Shown here one piece after another: positions 31,587 through 41,288 of a stretch of 64,000 bases of DNA. The stretch covers positions 91,113-155,112 of the forward strand of contig NZ_KB899495.1 of assembly GCF_000378245.1 (NCBI RefSeq), read 5' to 3'. This stretch comes from Aromatoleum toluclasticum ATCC 700605 (lineage in GTDB: Bacteria; Pseudomonadota; Gammaproteobacteria; Burkholderiales; Rhodocyclaceae). The notes under the pieces are model-generated. The model searched no databases, was not told the DNA's origin, and saw nothing but the letters and a program-made list of their open reading frames with translations. Numbering within the stretch: the stretch's first letter is position 1; the number at the start of each line of letters is the position of its first letter. The position numbers were made by a program, and so were the translations under genes.

Positions 31587-33069
31587 CGAAGTGATCGCCA
31601 TCCGCTCGCTGTCGCGCCGCTTCGGCGCGCGGACCGTCCTCGACGACGTCTCGCTGGCCGTTCGGCACGGAGAACTCTTCGGCATCGTCGGCGCCGACGG
31701 CGCGGGCAAGACCACCCTTCTCCAGACGGTGTGCGCAATCCTCGACCCCAGCGCAGGCAGCGTCACGGTGGCGGGTCTCGACAGCGTCCGCGACGCCGCG
31801 CGGATCAACGCTTCCCTCGGTTATGTCGCCCAGGCGTATTCGCTTTACGGCGATCTGACCGTGTCCGAAAACCTGGAGTTCTTTGCCGCCATCCGCGCGG
31901 TGCCGGAGGAGGCGTTCAGCGTCCGGCGCGAACAGCTCCTGAGTTTCTCGGGCCTCGCCCCCTTTCTCGACCGGCGCGCCAGTGCGCTGTCGGGCGGCAT
32001 GCAGAAGAAGCTTGCCGTTTGCTGCAGCCTCATACACGAGCCCGACATCCTCGTGCTCGACGAGCCGACGCTCGGCGTCGATCCGATCTCACGCCGGGAG
32101 TTGTGGACCATGCTGCGCGACTTCCACCAGCGCGGCAAGACGATTGTCGTCACGACCTCATACATGGACGAAGCGGCCGCATGCGACCGTGTCGCCATCC
32201 TGTCCGGAGGGCGCCTGCTCGCCTGCGATCGGCCGGCAACGTTCGGGGGGGATCTCGAGGAGAGGGTCAAGGTACTCCTCGCGGCGGACGCCGCGGCGGC
32301 GCCAGCGGCGCCCGACCGGCCGCGTCCCGAAACGCAGGGCGAGGCCATTCGCGTCGCGGGACTGGTCCGACGCTTCGGCACCTTCGTTGCCGTCGAGAGC
32401 ATGAGCTTCTCCGTGGCGCGCGGCGAGATCTTCGGCCTTCTCGGTCCGAACGGCTCGGGCAAGAGCACGACGATCAGAATGCTGTGCGGCATCCTGCCGC
32501 CCGACGGCGGCAGCATCACGGTCGCCGGCATCGACGTGGCCGCTCAGCCGGTGGAGGTCAAGGGTCGCATCGGTTACATGTCTCAGCGCTTCTCCCTTTA
32601 CCTTGACCTCACCGTTGACGAAAACATCGAGTTCTTCGGCGCGCTCTATGGCCTCGCGGGCGAGACGATGGCCGATCGGCGCGCGTGGGTGCTGCGGCTC
32701 GCGGGACTCGGCGGGCACGAACGCAGCCTGGTGAAGAACCTGTCGGGGGCGCTGCGCCAGCGCCTCGCGCTCGGCTGCGCCGTGCTGCACCAACCGGAGG
32801 TGCTGTTTCTAGACGAACCGACATCCGGGGTCGATCCGGTATCGCGCGATGCCTTCTGGCGCCTTATCGGCGACATCGGTCGTGCCGGTACCGCCGTGCT
32901 CGTCACCACCCATTACATGCGCGAGGCCGAGCGCTGCGATCGGGTGGCTTTCATCGACCGTGGCCGTCTCCTCGCAATCGATTCGCCGCCGAGCCTGCGT
33001 GCCCGGTACGACGGAGCGTCCCTCGAAGACATCTTCATCGCCTTGGTGACGCGCAGGGGAACGGCATGA
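31576..33069 (+). CDS. Tandem-domain ABC exporter ATPase (YbhF type)
   Basis: A 497-aa protein with two nucleotide-binding domains. Domain 1: Walker A GADGAGKTT, signature LSGGMQKKLA, Walker B VLDEPTLGVDP. Domain 2: Walker A GPNGSGKST, signature LSGALRQRLALG, Walker B FLDEPTSGVDP. The second signature lacks the usual SGG, as is common in the second half of YbhF-like proteins. It starts inside the 3' end of the adaptor gene and powers the two permeases that follow. Family members export drugs or similar compounds. Confidence 0.92.
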   Translation: MNADEVIAIRSLSRRFGARTVLDDVSLAVRHGELFGIVGADGAGKTTLLQTVCAILDPSAGSVTVAGLDSVRDAARINASLGYVAQAYSLYGDLTVSENLEFFAAIRAVPEEAFSVRREQLLSFSGLAPFLDRRASALSGGMQKKLAVCCSLIHEPDILVLDEPTLGVDPISRRELWTMLRDFHQRGKTIVVTTSYMDEAAACDRVAILSGGRLLACDRPATFGGDLEERVKVLLAADAAAAPAAPDRPRPETQGEAIRVAGLVRRFGTFVAVESMSFSVARGEIFGLLGPNGSGKSTTIRMLCGILPPDGGSITVAGIDVAAQPVEVKGRIGYMSQRFSLYLDLTVDENIEFFGALYGLAGETMADRRAWVLRLAGLGGHERSLVKNLSGALRQRLALGCAVLHQPEVLFLDEPTSGVDPVSRDAFWRLIGDIGRAGTAVLVTTHYMREAERCDRVAFIDRGRLLAIDSPPSLRARYDGASLEDIFIALVTRRGTA

Positions 33070-33139
33070 ACGGCGCCCGCTGCGGACTCCATGGATCGCC
33101 GCGGTTCTTCCTCGCGGGCACGCGGAGTTCGGCAAGAAA

Positions 33140-34276
33140 ATGAACACCTGGCGCGTGCTTCGGGCGCTCGTTCGCAAGGAATTCATCGAAGTCGTGCGCG
33201 ATCCGATCACGCTCGCCGTGGCCGTGCTGCTTCCTCTCCTGCTGCTGTTCATATTCGGCTACGGCCTTTCGATGGATGTCGAGGACGTGCCGATCGCCGT
33301 CTACGATCAGGACCGTACCCAGGACAGCCAGCGCTTCGTCGAGGCCTTCGTGCAGAGCGGCTACTTCCGTCTGCATCGCAACCTGATGTCACCCCGCGAG
33401 GTGGATGCCGCGCTCGATCGGGGCGAGGCGACGGTGGTGATCCTGATTCCGCCCGACTTCTCGCGCACGCTCGGATCCGACCGCGAGGCATCGGTGCAAC
33501 TACTCATCGACGGCTCGTTCTCGCCCACTGCGCTGATCGTGTCGAACTATCTCGCGGCTGTGGTCAACCGCTTCTCGAGCGGACTCGCCGAACGCCGCCT
33601 CGCCGAGCTCGGTCTCGATGCGCCACCGCCGCTGCGGCTCGAAAGCCGCGTCTGGTACAACGCACCGATGAAGACCGTGAACTACATCGTCCCGGGGCTC
33701 TTTGCCGTCCTCCTGATGGCCTTCCCGCCAATGCTGACCGCGCTCGCCATCGTGCGCGAGCGCGAGCGCGGTACGATCGAGCAGATCTATGTGTCGCCGG
33801 TGAGTCCCGCGCTGTTCATCCTCGGGAAGATCCTTCCCTATGCGGCGATCGCGTTTGCCGAAATGCTGCTCGTGCTCGTCGTCGGGACGTACTGGTTCGA
33901 CATTCCGCTCCGCGGCAGCCTCGCATTGCTTCTCGGCGCCTCGCTGCTGTATGTCTTCGTGACCGTCGGACTCGGCGTCGCCGTATCGACCGTGGCGCGC
34001 ACACAGGTCGCGGCGGTGTTCCTGTCGCTGGTGGGCACGCTGATGCCTTCCTTTCTGTTCTCCGGCTTCCTGTTCCCGATCGCCACGATGCCGTACGTGA
34101 TGCAGCTCTACACGTATGTGTTCCCTACACGCTACTTCAACGACATCAGCCGCGACCTGTTCCTCAAGGGGGTCGGCATCGAGTATTTGTGGGGCAACCT
34201 CGCGCTGCTCGGGCTCTATGCGATCGTCCTGTTCGGCGCGGCCAGCCTGTCCCTCCGCAAGAAGGTGGCGAGATGA
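33140..34276 (+). CDS. ABC-2 type permease (YbhS-like)
   Basis: A 378-aa protein with the ABC-2 layout. One N-terminal membrane segment (LAVAVLLPLLLLFIFGYGLS) comes before a large periplasmic domain (VPIAVYDQDRTQDSQRFVEA...). Five C-terminal segments follow, with the family block ERGTIEQIYVSPVSPALFIL. It starts 70 bp after the ATPase stop with only a weak Shine-Dalgarno. The following permease overlaps it by 4 bp and has the same length, so the pump is probably a heterodimer. Confidence 0.9.
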   Translation: MNTWRVLRALVRKEFIEVVRDPITLAVAVLLPLLLLFIFGYGLSMDVEDVPIAVYDQDRTQDSQRFVEAFVQSGYFRLHRNLMSPREVDAALDRGEATVVILIPPDFSRTLGSDREASVQLLIDGSFSPTALIVSNYLAAVVNRFSSGLAERRLAELGLDAPPPLRLESRVWYNAPMKTVNYIVPGLFAVLLMAFPPMLTALAIVRERERGTIEQIYVSPVSPALFILGKILPYAAIAFAEMLLVLVVGTYWFDIPLRGSLALLLGASLLYVFVTVGLGVAVSTVARTQVAAVFLSLVGTLMPSFLFSGFLFPIATMPYVMQLYTYVFPTRYFNDISRDLFLKGVGIEYLWGNLALLGLYAIVLFGAASLSLRKKVAR

Positions 34277-35409
34277 ACGCCTCGGCCCGACGTCTGGCCG
34301 CAGCGGTCCGCAAGGAGTTCCGCCAGTTCCTGCGCGACCGCCTGCTGGTCGCGCTGGTCGTCTTCATCTACACGGCGGACATGGTGATGTGCACAGTGGC
34401 ACTTTCCTTCGACGTGTCCAACCTGAAGCTCGCGGTCTACGACGGCGACCGTTCGCAGATCAGCGCCCGCCTGGTGGAACGTTTCACCGCAACCGACTAT
34501 TTCGGGCAACTGGTTCCGGCGACGAGCCTGCGCGCGATCGACGGAATCCTCGATTCGGGCCGCGCCGACCTCGCGCTGATCATCCCTGCGGGCCTCGCGC
34601 AAGACATCGACGCTGGCCGACCTTCGGCGGTGCAGGTCCTGCTGAGCGGAACGAACGCCAATACCGCAAATGCAGCGCGGGGTTATGCCGTGGCGATCGT
34701 GGGCGGCTTTGCCCGCGACGTGCTCGTCGAGCACGCCGCCCGCCACGGCGTGGCGGTCGAGTTGCCCGGCGTGCGCGCAGAAACGCGCATCTGGTACAAC
34801 CCGCAGCTCGAGTTCCGCCACTTCATGGCGGTGTCGATGATCGTCGTGGCCGGTCTTCTCGTCGGGGTCATCACGGCGGCAGCCGGGCTCGTGCGCGAAA
34901 AGGAGTCGGGGACCATCGAGCAGCTCATCGTCACGCCGCTGCGCAGCCACGAGCTGATCGCGGCAAAGGCGCTGCCCCCTTTCACCGTCGGCATGCTGAC
35001 ACTGGCCCCCAGCCTGGTGATCGCGAAACTCTTCGGGGTGCCCTTGGCCGGCAACCTGGCACTGTTCATCCTCGCGTCGGCATTCGCACTGGCGGCCTTT
35101 CTGTCGATCGGCTTCTTCATCGCCACACTCGCCGAGAATCTCCAGCAGGCCCTGCTGCTGGCCTTCCTCGTCCTGTTTCCGCTGATGTTCCTCTCCGGAA
35201 CGACGGTGCCCGTCGAGAGCATGCCGCAGGCCATGCAGTGGCTGTCCTACCTCAGCCCGGTGCGCCACTACATGGAGATCGCGCTCGGGGTGCTCATGAA
35301 AGGGATCGGTCTCGAGATGCTGTGGCCCCATTTCGCCGCCCTTGCCGCCGCCACCGCGCTACTCGGCACTTGGGGCGTCGTGCGGCTCAAGCGCGCCCTA
35401 TACGCGTGA
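34273..35409 (+). CDS. ABC-2 type permease (YbhR-like)
   Basis: A 378-aa partner of the preceding permease with ATGA overlap at the start. N-terminal segment LVALVVFIYTADMVMCTVAL, periplasmic domain (LKLAVYDGDRSQISARLVER), then the ABC-2 core with KESGTIEQLIVTPLRSHELI and the final LSYLSPVRHYMEIALGVLMK. It completes a four-gene adaptor-ATPase-permease-permease exporter operon. The operon ends here; a dispersed repeat and an IS remnant follow. Confidence 0.9.
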   Translation: MNASARRLAAAVRKEFRQFLRDRLLVALVVFIYTADMVMCTVALSFDVSNLKLAVYDGDRSQISARLVERFTATDYFGQLVPATSLRAIDGILDSGRADLALIIPAGLAQDIDAGRPSAVQVLLSGTNANTANAARGYAVAIVGGFARDVLVEHAARHGVAVELPGVRAETRIWYNPQLEFRHFMAVSMIVVAGLLVGVITAAAGLVREKESGTIEQLIVTPLRSHELIAAKALPPFTVGMLTLAPSLVIAKLFGVPLAGNLALFILASAFALAAFLSIGFFIATLAENLQQALLLAFLVLFPLMFLSGTTVPVESMPQAMQWLSYLSPVRHYMEIALGVLMKGIGLEMLWPHFAALAAATALLGTWGVVRLKRALYA

Positions 35410-35483
35410 TGGGCTCCCGACACCGCAGCGACCTCCACTTGATCCTCGCAGCCGTCGCACCGTTGCTGCCTAACACGCTAAAT

Positions 35484-35585
35484 CAAACACTTACGCGACT
35501 TTTCTTTCAAAACAACTTCTCGCCAGCCCTGGCAACGGCGCGGAACTCCGGCGGACTATTGAAAGTTTGTTGGGCGTAACTTGAC
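35484..35585. repeat. Dispersed 102-bp repeat, copy B
   Basis: Same length as copy A and collinear with it throughout. Preceded by GCCTAAC (35469-35475) and ending in GTTGGGC, which are inverse-complement-like (RYYYAAC ... GTTRRRY). The minus-strand reading VVLKEK is kept. It lies between the ABC exporter operon and the ISAs1 remnant. Confidence 0.8.
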
Positions 35586-35659
35586 CGATGCCAGAGTCTC
35601 GAAATCGCTCCGTGTAGGCCCGTTTCGGCATCCTTGTCTTCATTGCTTTGAGCCAGACG

Positions 35660-35947
35660 GCCACCGCGGAGAAGTCAAACGAGATCACGGCCATCCGGGA
35701 GTTGCTGACCAATCTTCGACTCGGGGGCTGTATCGTCACCTTCGACGCGATGGGCACGCAGACCGACACGCCGGCACCATGCGCGCGCAAGGCGGGCTAC
35801 GTGATGTGCGCAAAGGATAACCATCTGAAGTTTGCCGCGTCGATCCTGCTCGCCCAGACCGGTGTCGACGACAAATTCGCGGAAGTGTCCCGTTCCGAGA
35901 CCACCACCGAGGACGGGCGTACCGAGCTGCCGGGAATCAAGGTATGA
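35660..35947 (+). pseudogene. ISAs1-family transposase fragment
   Basis: The plus-strand reading EKSNEITAIRELLTNLRLGG followed by CIVTFDAMGTQ is the characteristic catalytic block of ISAs1-type transposases (NEITAIPELL...G.IVTIDAMG.Q). YVMCAKDNHLKFAASI matches their next block. Both N- and C-terminal parts are missing and no terminal repeats were found, so only a fragment of about 95 codons remains. Confidence 0.75.
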
Positions 35948-36229
35948 CATTAGATTGCGAGAGCCCTGCCCCACCTAAGCCTTCGATCCTCAAATCCGCA
36001 AGCGCCCTGAAGCCGCATGCGTCAAGGCTCTTGGTGAATCGTGCATGGTTGTGCATCAAGACGACTTCCAAACGTCGGTCGTTATGCCCGCGTCCGGTAG
36101 TCAAAAGACTCTCTTCAATATGACGGACCAAGTCCTTCGCTCGCACGGGGCGCCGAGTAGGGTGTAGCGTAGTAATGGTGGCGGAGCGCCGGCCATTCGC
36201 TGCGGGGGCCGGCGCGCCGATTTCTTCCG
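35948..36229. other. Stretch without a convincing gene
   Basis: A minus-strand frame (35937-36146) reads RRLEVVLMHNHARFTKSLDA and could be a gene remnant, but it has no start context, known domain or partner. Lower GC than its surroundings. Nothing else seen. Confidence 0.4.
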
Positions 36230-39200
36230 CTAGGCTGCGACAGGCTCCGTTTGCATCCCGGAAACGGCTTCAGCCTGCCCGTCTCCCGCCGCCGGCCTGA
36301 TCTTGAACCAGATGGAATACATGGCCGGCAGGAACACCAGGGTCAGAACCGTCCCGGCGAAGGTGCCACCGATCAAGGTGTAGGCCAGCGTTCCCCAGAA
36401 CACCGACTGCGTGAGCGGGATGAACGCCAGGATGGCGGCGAGCGCGGTCAGGATGACCGGGCGCGCGCGCTGCACGGTGGCCTCGACCACGGCGTCGAAA
36501 GGCGCCAACCCATCCTTCTCGTTGCCGCGAATCTGGCCGATCAGGATGAGCGTGTTGCGCATCAGGATGCCGGACAGCGCAATCAGACCGACCAGCGCGT
36601 TGATGCCGAACGGCTGCCCGAACACCAGCAGCGTGGGCACGACGCCGATCAGGCCCAGCGGCGCAGTGGCGAACACCATCGTCATCGCGGAGATCGAGCG
36701 GACCTGGAAGATGATCGTGATCAGCGTCAGGGCGATCATGATCGGAAACAGCGGTGCCAAGGCGCGATTGGCCTTGCCGGATTCCTCGATGGAGCCCGCT
36801 TGCTCGATCCGGTAGCCGGCCGGGAGCTCGGCAATGATCGGCTGCAGATCCTTCAACACGGCGGTGGATACATCCGGCGGCTGCAGGCCCTCGGCGATAT
36901 CACCCCGCACGGTGATCGTCGGCGTGCGATCGCGACGACGCAGGATCGGGTCTTCCATGCGCACCTCCACGCTGCCGACCTGCGACAGCGGAATCCGCTG
37001 GCCGTTGGCTCCAACCAGCGTGAAATCGGCAATCTTGCCCGGATCGAGCCGCGTGCTTCCGGCCGATCTGGCCGTGACCTGCACCGAACGGATGTCTTCG
37101 CGCACATCGGTCACCGGGATGCCATTCAGCAGGAACTGAAGCTGTTGGCCCACGTCGCTGGAGCTCAGGCCGAGGCTCTGCAGCCGGTCCTGGTCGAGCG
37201 AGAAACGCAGCGTTGGCACGCGCGCGCCCCAGTCGGTGTTGACCGTCCGCATCTGCGCAGAGCTCTGCATGACGCCACGCACCTCTGCAGCGATGTCGCG
37301 CAGCTTGTCCGGGTCCGGCCCCATGACGCGGAAGGCCACCGGAAATGGCGAAGGGGGGCCGAACACGATCTGCGTCACGCGCACCCGCGCCTCGGGCGCC
37401 AACCCGTCGGCCGCCGCCTGGCGCAGGCTGAACTTGAGGGCTTCCCGTTCCTTGTCATTGCCCGTGAGGACGACGATCTTGGCGAACGACGGATCGGGCA
37501 ATTCAGGTGACATCGCCAGGAAGAAGCGTGGCGCGCCCTGGCCGATGTACGCAGTGACGACCTTGGCTTCAGGTTGCTTGGCCAACCAGGTCTCGACTTT
37601 CGCGGTGGCGGCACTCGTCTGCTCGATCGAGGTGCCATACGGCATCTGCACCTCGACCAGCACTTCCGGCCGATCGGAGGTCGGGAAGAACTGCTTGTTG
37701 ACCACGCCCATGCCCAGGATCGCGACAATGAAGGCGCCGATCACGCTCGCCGCGACCAGCCATTTGCGCCGGACTACCCAGCCCAGCAGCCGGCGGAAGC
37801 GCTCGTAGTTCGGCGTGGCGTAGATGGCCCCGTGCCCGCCCGCGTGCTTCGAAAAATTCGGCAGCAGCTTCACACCCAGGTAGGGCGTGAACACGACGGC
37901 AACGATCCACGAGGCGATCAAGGCGATGCCGACGATCCAGAACATGTTGCTGGTGTACTCGCCGGCGGTCGACTTGGCGAAACCGTTCGGCATGAAGCCG
38001 ATCGCCGTCACCAGCGTTCCGGCGAGCATCGGCGCGGCGGTGTGGCTCCACGCATAGGCCGCGGCGCGGATGCGATCGTAGCCTTCCTCCATCTTCACGA
38101 CCATCATCTCGATGGCGATGATCGCGTCGTCGACCAGCAGCCCCAGGGCCAGGATCAACGAGCCCAGCGTGATCCGGTCGAAATTCTTGCCGGTCGCCGC
38201 CATGATGATGAAGACTGCGGCGAGGGTCAGGGGAACCGCGGCCGCGACTACAATGCCGGCGCGCCACCCCATGCTGAGGAAGCCGACCAGCATCACCACG
38301 CCGAGGGCGACCAGGAACTTGACCATGAACTCGCCGACGGCAGAGTGGATATTGACCGACTGGTCCGTGACCTTGGACAGGCTCATGCCGAGCGGCATCT
38401 CGGCGTTGATCGTCACCGCTTCCGCCTCCAGCGCGCGGCCCAGATCCAGGCCGTTCCAACCCTCGCGCATGACCACGCCGAGCAGCAAGGTCGGCTCGCC
38501 GTTGTTGCGGATCAGGAAGGTGGCTGGATCCTCGTAGCCCCGCTTCACCTCGGCGATGTCGCCGAGCTTCAGCGTCCGCCCGCGCGCCGCGACCGGCGTA
38601 TTGCGGATCGCCTCCAGATCGTCGATGGCGCCATCCAGCCGGATGAAGACCTGTGGGCCCTTGGCTTCGATCGAGCCGGCGGGCGTCATGACGTTGCGCC
38701 CGTTCAGCGCAGCGAAGAGGTCGCGCGGAGAGACGCCCAGGGTCGCGAGGCGGTCATGGGAAAACTCGACGAAGATCCTTTCGGCCTGCTCGCCGATGAT
38801 GTTCACCTTCTTGACGCCCGGCACGTGGAGCAGGCGCTGGCGCATGGTCTCCGCGTCACGCACCAGCTGCCGATGCGGCTCGCCCTTCGCTTTCAGGGCA
38901 TAGAGCGCAAAGGTCACGTCGGCGTACTCGTCGTTCACCAGCGGGCCGATGACGCCACGCGGCAGCTTGAGCCCCTCGTCGCCGAGTTTCTTGCGCGCCT
39001 GATAGAACTGCTCGGGGACATCGGCGGGCGGCGTGCTGTCGAGCAGGAACACCGTGGTGAAGGCCAGGCCCGGTCGCGTAAAGGTCTCGGTCCGGTCATA
39101 CCAGCGCAGTTCCTGCATGCGCTTTTCCAGCGGCTCGGCGACCAGCTCTTCCATCTCCTTGGCCGTAGCCCCGGGCCAGGCGGTGACCACGGTCATCTGT

Positions 39201-39337
39201 TTGATGGTAAAGGCGGGGTCCTCAGCCCGGCCCAGTGTCAGGAAGGCCACGACGCCGGCGACGAAAATCGCCAGCATCAGAAACAGGGTGACCGAGCGCT
39301 CGCGTACGGCGAGAGCGGAGAGGTTGAAGGCGCTCAT
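36230..39337 (-). CDS. RND-family multidrug efflux permease (HAE-1 like)
   Basis: A 1035-aa inner-membrane proton/drug antiporter, the usual length. N-terminal RSVTLFLMLAIFVAGVVAFL is the first membrane segment. The transmembrane segment 4 proton-relay aspartates are in LALGLLVDDAIIAIEMM. The periplasmic porter domains and the second repeat (LFPIMIALTLITIIFQVRSI) are complete. The ATG overlaps the stop of the adaptor gene (ATGA), giving adaptor-permease order; the outer-membrane factor is divergent at 41.3 kb, beyond the tetR gene. Substrates are unknown. Confidence 0.93.
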   Translation of the reverse strand: MSAFNLSALAVRERSVTLFLMLAIFVAGVVAFLTLGRAEDPAFTIKQMTVVTAWPGATAKEMEELVAEPLEKRMQELRWYDRTETFTRPGLAFTTVFLLDSTPPADVPEQFYQARKKLGDEGLKLPRGVIGPLVNDEYADVTFALYALKAKGEPHRQLVRDAETMRQRLLHVPGVKKVNIIGEQAERIFVEFSHDRLATLGVSPRDLFAALNGRNVMTPAGSIEAKGPQVFIRLDGAIDDLEAIRNTPVAARGRTLKLGDIAEVKRGYEDPATFLIRNNGEPTLLLGVVMREGWNGLDLGRALEAEAVTINAEMPLGMSLSKVTDQSVNIHSAVGEFMVKFLVALGVVMLVGFLSMGWRAGIVVAAAVPLTLAAVFIIMAATGKNFDRITLGSLILALGLLVDDAIIAIEMMVVKMEEGYDRIRAAAYAWSHTAAPMLAGTLVTAIGFMPNGFAKSTAGEYTSNMFWIVGIALIASWIVAVVFTPYLGVKLLPNFSKHAGGHGAIYATPNYERFRRLLGWVVRRKWLVAASVIGAFIVAILGMGVVNKQFFPTSDRPEVLVEVQMPYGTSIEQTSAATAKVETWLAKQPEAKVVTAYIGQGAPRFFLAMSPELPDPSFAKIVVLTGNDKEREALKFSLRQAAADGLAPEARVRVTQIVFGPPSPFPVAFRVMGPDPDKLRDIAAEVRGVMQSSAQMRTVNTDWGARVPTLRFSLDQDRLQSLGLSSSDVGQQLQFLLNGIPVTDVREDIRSVQVTARSAGSTRLDPGKIADFTLVGANGQRIPLSQVGSVEVRMEDPILRRRDRTPTITVRGDIAEGLQPPDVSTAVLKDLQPIIAELPAGYRIEQAGSIEESGKANRALAPLFPIMIALTLITIIFQVRSISAMTMVFATAPLGLIGVVPTLLVFGQPFGINALVGLIALSGILMRNTLILIGQIRGNEKDGLAPFDAVVEATVQRARPVILTALAAILAFIPLTQSVFWGTLAYTLIGGTFAGTVLTLVFLPAMYSIWFKIRPAAGDGQAEAVSGMQTEPVAA

Positions 39338-40464
39338 TTCAGTTCCCCACTCTTGTCGGCCGCGCTGGGCGCGGCTCCGCCGTCCGCGAGTCGCACCTGC
39401 TCGCCTTCGTGCAGCAGATGCGCGCCGAGCACGACGACGCGATCGCCCGCTGCGAGGCCGGCGACGACCGAGGCGGATTCGCTACTCAGGCCGGCCAGCT
39501 GCACGGCGCGCCAGCTGACCCGGGGCCCCTCCCCGCCCTCCCCTTCGACCCGCCATACGCCGGGCCCTTTGCCCGGATCGAAGATTGCGCCGATCGGTAC
39601 CTGCAGCGCCGGGGTGGCGCGGTCGGACGGGAGGTGGATGGAAATGGTCGAGCCCAGCGGTGCGTCGGCCAGACGGCCCTCGAGCACATAGCGCGCCTCG
39701 AAAGTCCGTGTCTGAGGGTTGGCGGCATCCGACAACTGGCGCAGTTTCGCAGCGCCGGTGAGGCCGTTGCCATACAAGACCGCGCGCCCCGCCGATCCGA
39801 CCGCCGGGCGCAGGGTTTCGGGGAGCTCGACGAGCGCTTCGCGGCGCCCGGCATGCGCCACACGGACGACCACCTGGCCGGCGCCGACGACCTGCCCCGG
39901 CTCCGCCAGGGTCTCCACCACCACGCCGTCCGCGTCGGCGAGCAGGACCGTGTAGCCGGTTTCATTGCGCGCCACGTCGGCCTGGGCCTGGGCCGCCTTG
40001 AGCTCCGCCCGGGCCGACTCGGCGGCGGCCTTGATCTTGTCGTAGGCAGAGGCCGAGACCGCACCCGCGGAGACCAGATCGCGGTATCTCGCCTCATCGT
40101 CCGCGGTCTGGCGCGCGCGCGACGTGGCGGCAGCAACGGCCTCGTCGTGGGCGCGGGTAGCGAGTCGCAAGTCGGTGGGATCGATGCGCATCAGCGGCTG
40201 GCCGCGCTTGACCGCCTGCCCGGTATCGACGAGGCGTTCCAGAATCTTGCCGGGAACGCGGAAACCCAGGTCGCTCTGCACCCGTGCGGCAACGATGCCG
40301 GTGAATGAACGCTCGGCCTGCTCGGCGGCGGCAACCGCCCCAACCCGCACGAGGGGAGTCTCGGTCCGCGGATCGACTGAAGAAGTGGCGTCGCTGCACG
40401 CTGCCAGAGCCAAGGGCAACAGACCGACGACGGTGAAGAAGGGAAGACTACGGCGCTGAAGCAT
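39334..40464 (-). CDS. RND efflux membrane-fusion lipoprotein
   Basis: A 376-aa periplasmic adaptor: signal peptide with lipobox ALAAC, first lipoyl half VQSDLGFRVPGKILERLVDT, a helical hairpin rich in Ala (ARAELKAAQAQADVARNETG), the second lipoyl half (VLLADADGVVVETLAEPG), then beta barrel and membrane-proximal domain. The ATG at 40464 is chosen for its GGAGG Shine-Dalgarno; an earlier in-frame start would spoil the signal peptide. Paired by ATGA overlap with the permease gene. A TetR-type operator lies 38 bp upstream of the start. Confidence 0.92.
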   Translation of the reverse strand: MLQRRSLPFFTVVGLLPLALAACSDATSSVDPRTETPLVRVGAVAAAEQAERSFTGIVAARVQSDLGFRVPGKILERLVDTGQAVKRGQPLMRIDPTDLRLATRAHDEAVAAATSRARQTADDEARYRDLVSAGAVSASAYDKIKAAAESARAELKAAQAQADVARNETGYTVLLADADGVVVETLAEPGQVVGAGQVVVRVAHAGRREALVELPETLRPAVGSAGRAVLYGNGLTGAAKLRQLSDAANPQTRTFEARYVLEGRLADAPLGSTISIHLPSDRATPALQVPIGAIFDPGKGPGVWRVEGEGGEGPRVSWRAVQLAGLSSESASVVAGLAAGDRVVVLGAHLLHEGEQVRLADGGAAPSAADKSGELK

Positions 40465-40501
40465 GGCGACCTCCGGGAATGCGAAGGCCTCCATACTCCA
40501 T

Positions 40502-40531
40502 CTAGTGACCATTCATGTCAATAGTCACTAG
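40502..40531. promoter_or_regulatory. Probable TetR operator upstream of the RND adaptor gene
   Basis: Perfect inverted repeat CTAGTGAC (40502-40509) / GTCACTAG (40524-40531), spacer 14 bp. The same AGTGAC/GTCACT words recur on the other side of tetR (41201-41258), so the TetR protein encoded between them probably binds both. Confidence 0.7.
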
Positions 40532-40548
40532 TACAATTATTGAACCGA

Positions 40549-41166
40549 CTACGGGGCCAGGCTCCGCAGCACCAGGTTCGAAAGCTGCGCCGGGGCCTCC
40601 TCGGCAACATCGAGGTTGTACTGGAGCAGGAGCGGATTCACGTAGGGCTGCATGACGAGATCGATCGCATGCACCGTCTCGTCCAGCGGGGTCTTGCGCT
40701 CGAACTCGCCGCTCTCCCGCCCTTCGCGGATCACTTCCGTCAGGATCTGACGGATGCGCTCACAGTAGGCACGGGCGGACGGCCATCCCTCACCGGCGGA
40801 ATACGCCGCGATGTCGTACAGCTTGCGTTCGTTGAAGAACAGACTCACGCCCGTCGTCACCAAGGTCTTGAACAGTCTGCGGAATTTTTCCGTCGGCGTG
40901 GCCGCGCCCGCCACCGCCTCTTCGACCGCGGCGATGATGGCACTCAAGGTCTTGGAACAGATGGCCTCGCCAATCGCCTGCTTGGAATCGAAGAACTTGT
41001 AGATGTAAGCCTTGGAAAAACCAATGGCCTTGGCCAGGTCGGAGACGGTGGTTTTCTCGTAGCCGTAGTGGCTGAAATGTTCGCCCGCTGCCTCGACGAT
41101 CTGGTCTCGGACATTGTGGTCGGCGGGGCCGCGCGATACGGGGGCGGAAGACGGGATTTGGCTCAT
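40549..41166 (-). CDS. TetR/AcrR-family repressor of the adjacent efflux system
   Basis: A 205-aa regulator with an N-terminal helix-turn-helix (about residues 20-65: IVEAAGEHFSHYGYEKTTVS, LAKAIGFSKAYIYKFFDSK) and a divergent ligand-binding C-terminal domain. It lies between the adaptor-permease genes and the divergent outer-membrane factor gene. AGTGAC/GTCACT dyads occur on both sides of it, fitting local autoregulation and repression of both arms. Start ATG 41166; an upstream in-frame alternative start adds six residues. Confidence 0.9.
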   Translation of the reverse strand: MSQIPSSAPVSRGPADHNVRDQIVEAAGEHFSHYGYEKTTVSDLAKAIGFSKAYIYKFFDSKQAIGEAICSKTLSAIIAAVEEAVAGAATPTEKFRRLFKTLVTTGVSLFFNERKLYDIAAYSAGEGWPSARAYCERIRQILTEVIREGRESGEFERKTPLDETVHAIDLVMQPYVNPLLLQYNLDVAEEAPAQLSNLVLRSLAP

Positions 41167-41200
41167 GGAAAAACAATACCTCACAGGTCCTATCTTTTCA

Positions 41201-41258
41201 ACTAGTGACGATTTTAGTTGACAGTCACCTTATAGTGACTAATATCGAATTTAGTCAC
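41201..41258. promoter_or_regulatory. Cluster of TetR-type half-sites between tetR and the outer-membrane factor
   Basis: ACTAGTGAC (41201), GTCACC (41224), TATAGTGACTA (41231) and TTAGTCAC (41251) form overlapping inverted pairs in the divergent promoter region. The same words form the operator at 40502-40531. Confidence 0.65.
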
Positions 41259-41288
41259 CGCAACAACTCAACTCCCTGAAGGACTCTC

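Noticed and set aside
37574..39691. 705-codon plus-strand frame opposite the RND permease
   Set aside because: Antisense shadow; the RND protein is full length and has all family motifs on the minus strand.
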